A stretch of DNA of 25,221 nt from AC-32 sp963788215 (GTDB taxonomy: Bacteria; Actinomycetota; Thermoleophilia; Gaiellales; Gaiellaceae): contig CAWBFX010000002.1 in NCBI GenBank assembly GCA_963788215.1, forward strand, positions 1 to 25,221, given 5' to 3'. Each line of letters begins with the position of its first letter. Position 1 is the first letter of the stretch. Below are positions 21,459 through 25,221 of the stretch, one piece after another. The notes beneath the pieces were generated by a model. The model did no database searches. It was given only the letters and a program-made list of their open reading frames with translations, and had not been told where the DNA came from. The position numbers and the translations under genes were made by a program.

Positions 21459-23482
21459 TCGTGGATCAGCACCCTCGCGTCGGGAACGTGGACCGCGGCG
21501 GCCCGGGCCAGCGCAAGCCGTCGACGGACGTCTGACAGCTGCGCCTGGTCGTCCTCGGACGCCAGGTCGAGCGCTTCGCGGTAGAACACCGCGGCCTGGT
21601 CCTTGGCCCACCCGTGCTCGGCGACGTCGCCCGCGCGGATGAAGTAGCCGAGCGCGCGCTTCCCATCGCCCGCATCGCGCCAGTGCCGGGCGAGCGCCGC
21701 CGCGACCTCGCCGAGCTCGGCGGTCGTCTCTTCGAAGAACCGCGCGGCACGTGCGTGGTGCTCGCGGCGCTGGGCACGCGGGAGGAGGTCATAGGCGACA
21801 TCGCGGATCAGGACGTGCTTGAAGCCGAACTGCTGCTCCCCCTCGATCATCGAACGCGTGTCGCGCACGATCAGGTCGCGGCGCTCGAGTGCCCCCAGCA
21901 GCTCGGACAACCCGCCGCCCTCTTCCTCCATCCGCTCGAGCGCACCGCGCCAGAAGGTCTTGCCGCAGACGGCCGCGACGAGGAGGAGCGCGCGCTCCTT
22001 GGGCGGCAGCGCGTCCAGCCGCGCCGCCAGGATGCCGCGGATGGTCGTCGGCAGCGAGCCGCCCGCCTGCGACGACTCGGCCATCGTCGCGGCCAGCTGC
22101 TCGATGAAGAGCGGGTTGCCCTCGGCCGTCTCGGCGAGGCGTCCGGCGTCCTCGTCCACCTCCCCGAGGCGGAGGCGCGCGAGCTCCTGCGACTCGGCGG
22201 CGCTCAACGGCGTGAGCGGCAGCGCCGAGTAGGCCGGCAGGCCGCCGCCCCAAGACGGCCGCGAGTCGAGCAGATCCGGACGGCTGAGCGTCAGCAGCAT
22301 GATCGGCAGCTCCCGCAGCCGCGCCGCGAGCAGCTCGATCAGGTCCAGCAGGCCGCGGTCGGCCCAGTGGATGTCTTCGAACACGAGCAGGAGCGGGCGG
22401 TCGCGCGCGACCGACTCGATGAAGACGCGCACCGAGAAGAACAGCTCCTCGCGGTCGTCCACCGAGCCCTCCGGATCGAGGCCGAGCAGGATCGCGAGAT
22501 GCCGTGCGACGGTCTCGTCGGGAACGCTCTCCTGAAGCTTCGCCAGTCCGACCTCGGCCGAGTCGCTCTCGAAGATCCCGCAGAGCTCCTTCACCTGGGT
22601 CGAGAAGGCGAAGTACGCGCTGCTCTCCCGGTACGGGAGCGACCTGCCGTGGACGGTCCGCCCGCCGAGCTCCTCCACGGACGCCGAGAACTCCTGCGCC
22701 AGACGGGTCTTGCCCATCCCGGCCGGCCCGAAGACCGTCACGAGGTGCGGCACCGACTCGCGCGAGACCCGTTCCCAGATCCCGCGCAGAACCTCCAGCT
22801 CCCGCGCGCGGCCGACGAGATCGCCCGAGTGCCGCCGCTCGCCCGCCGCATGCAAGGCCCGAAGCGGGACCAGGAGTCGACGGGCTCCGCCTTCCCCTTC
22901 GCGTGGACGGGCTCGGCGGGCTCGTACTCGTTCGCGTCGCGCGTCGCCTTGTAGGTCTCGCGGCCGACGAGGATGCCGTTGACCGGAGCGGCGGACTGCA
23001 GGCGCGAGGCCGTATTGACGACGTCGCCTGTGACCAGTGCCTCGCCCAGCTCCGCCCGGGCGCCGAGCGAGACGAGCGCTTCGCCGGAGTTCACCGCGAT
23101 GCGGAGTGCACGTCGAGATGGCGAGCTCGCCGAGCCGTCCCGGACCGCAAGGGCCGCCCTGACCGCGCGCTCCGCGTCGTCTCCGTACGCGGTCGGGGCG
23201 CCGAAGAGCGCGACGATCGCGTCTCCGATGAACTTCTCGACGACCCCGCCGAACGACTCGAATCCCGCCGGACGTAGTCGTGGTACGGGTCAAGAACGCG
23301 TGCACGTCCTCGGGGTCAGCGCTTCTGAGCGCGCCTGAAGCCGACGAGATCGACGAAGACGACGGAGACGTACCGCCGCTCGTCCCGGCCCCCGGGCGCG
23401 GCGGATCGAGTTGCCGCCCGCATGCAAGAGCAGCGGCGCCGGCCTCGGGGTTCTCCTGCCCGCAATTCGAGCACGTGAGCAT
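21431..23482 (-). CDS. Zinc ribbon, class III nucleotide cyclase, AAA ATPase and TPR regulator (N-terminal part frameshifted)
   Basis: This is the common actinobacterial adenylate/guanylate cyclase plus STAND-type ATPase architecture. The N-terminus MLTCSNCGQENPEAG looks like a zinc ribbon. The cyclase domain is readable only by joining frames between about 23400 and 22850: YVSVVFVDLVGF (metal Asp), FGGVVEKFIGDAIVALFGAP (second metal Asp), RIAVNSGEALVSLG and TGDVVNTASRLQ (transition-state Asn and Arg). It therefore keeps the catalytic residues. From about 22850 to 21431 the frame is intact: DLVGRARELEVL, Walker A GPAGMGKTRL, Walker B LLLVFEDIHWAD, then TPR-like helices (GDKRALGYFIRAGDVAEHGWAKDQAAVFYREALDLA). 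At least four indels affect the cyclase part, probably sequence errors. A TACCCT box 6 nt before the ATG suggests a leaderless message. The ligand and target are unknown. Confidence 0.82.
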   Translation of the reverse strand: MLTCSNCGQENPEAGAAALACGRQLDPPRPGAGTSGGTSPSSSSISSASGALRSADPEDVHAFLTRTTTTSGGIRVVRRGRREVHRRRDRRALRRPDRVRRRRGARGQGGPCGPGRLGELAISTCTPHRGELRRSARLARRPGGAGRGTGHRRRRQYGLAPAVRRSGQRHPRRPRDLQGDARRERVRARRARPREGEGGARRLLVPLRALHAAGERRHSGDLVGRARELEVLRGIWERVSRESVPHLVTVFGPAGMGKTRLAQEFSASVEELGGRTVHGRSLPYRESSAYFAFSTQVKELCGIFESDSAEVGLAKLQESVPDETVARHLAILLGLDPEGSVDDREELFFSVRVFIESVARDRPLLLVFEDIHWADRGLLDLIELLAARLRELPIMLLTLSRPDLLDSRPSWGGGLPAYSALPLTPLSAAESQELARLRLGEVDEDAGRLAETAEGNPLFIEQLAATMAESSQAGGSLPTTIRGILAARLDALPPKERALLLVAAVCGKTFWRGALERMEEEGGGLSELLGALERRDLIVRDTRSMIEGEQQFGFKHVLIRDVAYDLLPRAQRREHHARAARFFEETTAELGEVAAALARHWRDAGDGKRALGYFIRAGDVAEHGWAKDQAAVFYREALDLASEDDQAQLSDVRRRLALARAAAVHVPDARVLIHEASRGSQAG

Positions 23483-23488
23483 GCGCTA

Positions 23489-23494
23489 AGGGTA
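23489..23494 (-). promoter_or_regulatory. Possible leaderless -10 element of the cyclase/ATPase gene
   Basis: TACCCT on the minus strand, followed by 6 nt and the ATG at 23482. It fits the TANNNT layout of leaderless genes. No -35 box was recognised. Confidence 0.3.
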
Positions 23495-23523
23495 AGCGCG
23501 CAGCCGCCTGGCTCGACCCTGGC

Positions 23524-23529
23524 TAGACT
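23524..23529 (+). promoter_or_regulatory. -10 element of tRNA-Tyr
   Basis: TAGACT lies 13 bases before the tRNA 5' end, within GGCTAGACT. The tRNA-Thr gene has the similar GGCTAGAAT in front. Confidence 0.4.
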
Positions 23530-23542
23530 TCGCGTCCCTCCC

Positions 23543-23623
23543 GGGGGTGTGCCCGAGCGGCCAAAGGGAACGGGCTGTAAACCCGTCGGCTCAGCCTCAG
23601 GAGTTCGAATCCTCCCGCCCCCA
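23543..23623 (+). tRNA. tRNA-Tyr(GTA), with an apparent one-base loss in the T-stem
   Basis: Acceptor strand GGGGGTG pairs with CGCCCCC (23616-23622), with discriminator A and no encoded CCA. The anticodon stem ACGGG/CCCGT encloses CTGTAAA, with GTA at 23577-23579. A long variable arm (CGGCTCAGCCTC region) marks a class II tRNA, as expected for bacterial tRNA-Tyr. The T-arm reads AGGAG-TTCGAAT-CCTCC, which pairs poorly. One extra G (GGAGG) would restore all five pairs. Confidence 0.9.
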
Positions 23624-23630
23624 CTCTCCG

Positions 23631-23759
23631 CTAGTCGTCGTCGGTGACGTTCTCTTTGTCGCCTGACGACGTCTTCGCCCAGGGCTCCCCCTCGCGGGGC
23701 TCCTCGGGATCAGGCTCTTCGCGCTGGCGTTCGGTCTCGGTGCGTCCTTCGTCTTCCAT
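23631..23759 (-). CDS. Small acidic hypothetical protein between two tRNA genes
   Basis: A 42-residue ORF on the minus strand, opposite to the flanking tRNAs, from ATG 23759 to TAG 23633-23631. It begins MEDEGRTETERQREEPDPEE and ends ENVTDDD. About 40% of residues are Asp or Glu, and there is one Trp. No Shine-Dalgarno is visible. Short acidic proteins of this kind are often missed in actinobacteria. The clean reading frame and plausible composition support it, but length alone does not prove it. Confidence 0.4.
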   Translation of the reverse strand: MEDEGRTETERQREEPDPEEPREGEPWAKTSSGDKENVTDDD

Positions 23760-23799
23760 GCGAGCCGTCTGCCCGAAAACGACCGCGCCGAACCAGGGC

Positions 23800-23805
23800 T
23801 AGAAT
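23800..23805 (+). promoter_or_regulatory. -10 element of tRNA-Thr
   Basis: TAGAAT, five of six bases of the TATAAT consensus, lies 8 bases before the tRNA-Thr 5' end. No clear -35 box. Confidence 0.45.
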
Positions 23806-23813
23806 CGAAGCGC

Positions 23814-23886
23814 GCCCTCTTAGCTCAGTTGGTAGAGCACCTCCATGGTAAGGAGGGGGTCGACGGTTCGAGTCCGTCAGAGGGCT
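23814..23886 (+). tRNA. tRNA-Thr(GGT)
   Basis: 73 bases. Acceptor GCCCTCT pairs with AGAGGGC (23879-23885), with discriminator T and no encoded CCA. The D-arm has AGCTCAGTTGGTAGAGC. The anticodon stem CCTCC/GGAGG encloses ATGGTAA with GGT at 23847-23849. The T-arm GACGG-TTCGAGT-CCGTC is intact. Confidence 0.96.
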
Positions 23887-23962
23887 TAGCGTGACGGGCG
23901 GGAGTCGGTCGGCGGGTTCGCGAGTCGGGCGCCATGGAGTCTCGCCAGCAGTTGATCGTTGG

Positions 23963-24390
23963 GTGGCGGTGGTTGAGTGGAGCGACGCTGGCGCCCGTTG
24001 GCTTGGCTTGACCTATTGGGATGCGGTCTCCCGCGACCCACGGCGCGGTCCGCGCGACGTGGGGAGGACGGTGGCCGGCTGCGGCTGCTGGGCGGCGCAA
24101 CACTGCTGTGGTTCGGGCGGCCCGAGCTGCGCGCCGACGGCGTCGTGTCGTGCCGCTATGCGATCGACGGCCGAGTCCTGGCGCTGCGGGCCGGTGGCTC
24201 GGTGATGCTCGCGCAGCGCGCCGTGGAGGATCGGACGAGTTGAGCGTCACCGTCGATCGGTACGTGCCGCGGCTGGCCGCGCGCGTGGCGCGCCGCGGTG
24301 GTCGGGCCTGCTCTATGCCCGGGGACAGCGCCCGTTTCACGAAGCGGTCAGCCGCCGCTACTTCGACCTGCTGAGCGAGGTCGCGCGTGA
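23963..24390 (+). CDS. Conserved hypothetical protein upstream of the epimerase (frameshifted)
   Basis: No single frame covers it, but joined frames give one plausible protein of about 135-140 residues: VAVVEWSDAGARWLGLTYWDAV, then ATHGAVRA, DGGRLRLLGGATLLWFGRPELRADGVVSCRYAIDGRVLALRAGGSVMLAQR, ELSVTVDRYVPRLAAR, and LLYARGQRPFHEAVSRRYFDLLSEV. Similar short proteins precede NAD(P)-binding epimerase-like genes in other actinobacteria, to my recollection. The start at GTG 23963 is a guess. The end probably overlaps the next start through GTGA at 24387-24390. At least three indels are needed. It could be a decayed gene, but the pattern fits sequence error near a contig end. Confidence 0.5.
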
Positions 24391-25221
24391 GGGTCACCGT
24401 GTTCGGGGCGACCGGCACCGTGGGACAGGCGCTGCTGCCGCTGCTCGCCGACCACGAGGTGGTCGCCGTCTCGCGTCCGCGCGTGCGCAGGACGGCATCC
24501 GCTGGCCCCGCCGCCGACGCCTCCACGGCGAGGGCATCGCAGCGATAGGGAGGGCGCGGACATCGTCTACTACTTGGTGCACTCGCTCGGGAGGGCGACT
24601 TCGAGGCGAAGGACAGCCGGCGGCTTACGGTGTCACGAGAGGCGGCCCAGGCAGGGGTGAGCCAGATCGTCTATCTCGGCGGCCTGGGCGCCGACCATCT
24701 CGACGCCTCGCCGCACCTGCGGCCGCCGGGTAACCGGCGAGCTCCTCGCGGCCGACGGCGTGCCGGTGACCACCTGCGCGCGGCCATGGTGGTCGGCAAG
24801 GGGAGCGCCGCCTTCGAGACGATCCTGGCCCTGGTCAAGCGGCTCCCCGTGATGATCACGCCAAGCTGGGTGTCGACGCCGACACAGCCGATCGCGCTCC
24901 CGACATCGCCCGCTACCTGGCAGGCGTCCCGGAAACGAGGAGACGTTAGGGGACGGGATACGACGCCGGCGGGGCTGAGGTGATGACCTACCGGCAGATG
25001 ATCGAGCGGATCGCTGCGCTGCTCGGCAGGCGGCCGCGGATCATCGAGGTGCCGGTGCTGACGCCGGCGCTCTCAGCGCTGTGGCTCGAGCTGGTCACGC
25101 CGGTCAACGCCGCGGTGGCCAGGCCGCTGATCGAAGGGCTGCGAAACCCGACGATCGCCCGCGAAGAACGGCTGCGCGAACTCGTGCCATTCGAACTGAC
25201 GCCGTTCGACGTGGCGGCGCG
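24387..25221 (+). CDS. NAD(P)-binding epimerase/NmrA-like protein (frameshifted, runs off the window)
   Basis: GTG 24387 starts an atypical-SDR Rossmann fold: RVTVFGATGTVGQALLPLLADHEVVAVSR with the glycine motif GATGTVG. Joined frames continue with ADIVYYLVHSLG, REAAQAGVSQIVYLGGLGADHLDASPHLR, VTGELLAADGVPVTT, RAAMVVGKGSAAFETILALVKRLPVMITPSWVSTPTQPIAL and PDIARYLAGVPET. A clean stretch runs from about 24983 (MTYRQMIERIAALLGRRPRIIEVPVLTPALSALWLELVTPVNAAVARPLIEGLRNPTIAREE) to the edge. The family is the NAD(P)H-binding, DUF2867-associated proteins of the NmrA/YtfG type; the substrate is unknown. At least six indels occur between 24480 and 24970. The C-terminus is missing. Confidence 0.65.

Noticed and set aside
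23887..25221. Interpretation of the right end as a decayed mobile element or integration site at tRNA-Thr
   Set aside because: No integrase, no duplicated tRNA 3' end and no inverted repeats were seen. The pieces join into two ordinary conserved genes once indels are allowed.

Overview
The window is strongly GC-rich and reads as a chromosomal segment from a monoderm actinobacterium. The gene content (secretin-less type IV pilus cluster, PASTA proteins, DUF4242, menaquinone-type geranylgeranyl reductase, tRNAs without an encoded CCA end) best fits the class Thermoleophilia (Gaiellales/Solirubrobacterales). That assignment is inference from gene style, not from a search.

From 1 to about 18.5 kb lies an almost complete type IV pilus (T4P) locus. 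From the left: pilC (minus) is divergent from a PilV-like prepilin (plus). A minus-strand operon pilT-pilM-pilN-pilO-(PilP-like) follows. Next come two nearly identical major pilins in tandem (plus), each with a strong Shine-Dalgarno and its own terminator, then a two-gene operon of unknown membrane and cytosolic proteins (plus). After these are pilB (minus), a secreted seven-bladed propeller/PASTA protein (plus) and pilD (minus). The last unit is a five-gene minus-strand operon: a second PilT-type ATPase, a lytic transglycosylase/M23 endopeptidase, a membrane PASTA protein, a PilW-like prepilin and a large PilX-like prepilin. No PilQ secretin is present, as expected without an outer membrane. 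The wall hydrolase and PASTA proteins are good candidates for the machinery that lets the fibre cross the thick wall.

The most notable signal is regulatory. Seven promoter-like sites match the flagellar/sporulation sigma factor class (sigma28, FliA/WhiG: TAAA or TCAAG, 15-16 nt, GCCGATAA). They sit in front of pilC, the PilV-like gene, pilT, the 7687 gene, pilB, pilD and the second pilT. In four of them the -10 box is exactly 7 nt from a GTG start, which predicts leaderless mRNAs. The two major pilins instead have Shine-Dalgarno sites and structured leaders. The whole assembly machine therefore looks like a FliA/WhiG-type regulon although no sigma gene is in the window.

From 18.5 to 21.4 kb are a geranylgeranyl-reductase-family flavoprotein (minus) and an operon of a BBE-type FAD oxidoreductase with a DUF4242 protein (plus). 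From 21.4 to 23.5 kb is a large zinc-ribbon/class III nucleotide cyclase/AAA ATPase/TPR regulator (minus). Then come tRNA-Tyr(GTA), a small acidic ORF (minus), tRNA-Thr(GGT), and a two-gene cassette of a conserved hypothetical protein and an NAD(P)-binding epimerase-like protein that runs off the right edge.

Sequence quality matters for reading this window. Reading frames are broken repeatedly by single-base indels in the first 4.2 kb and the last 2.4 kb, but hardly in between, and even the tRNA-Tyr T-stem seems to lack one G. This looks like unpolished low-coverage contig ends rather than pseudogenes.
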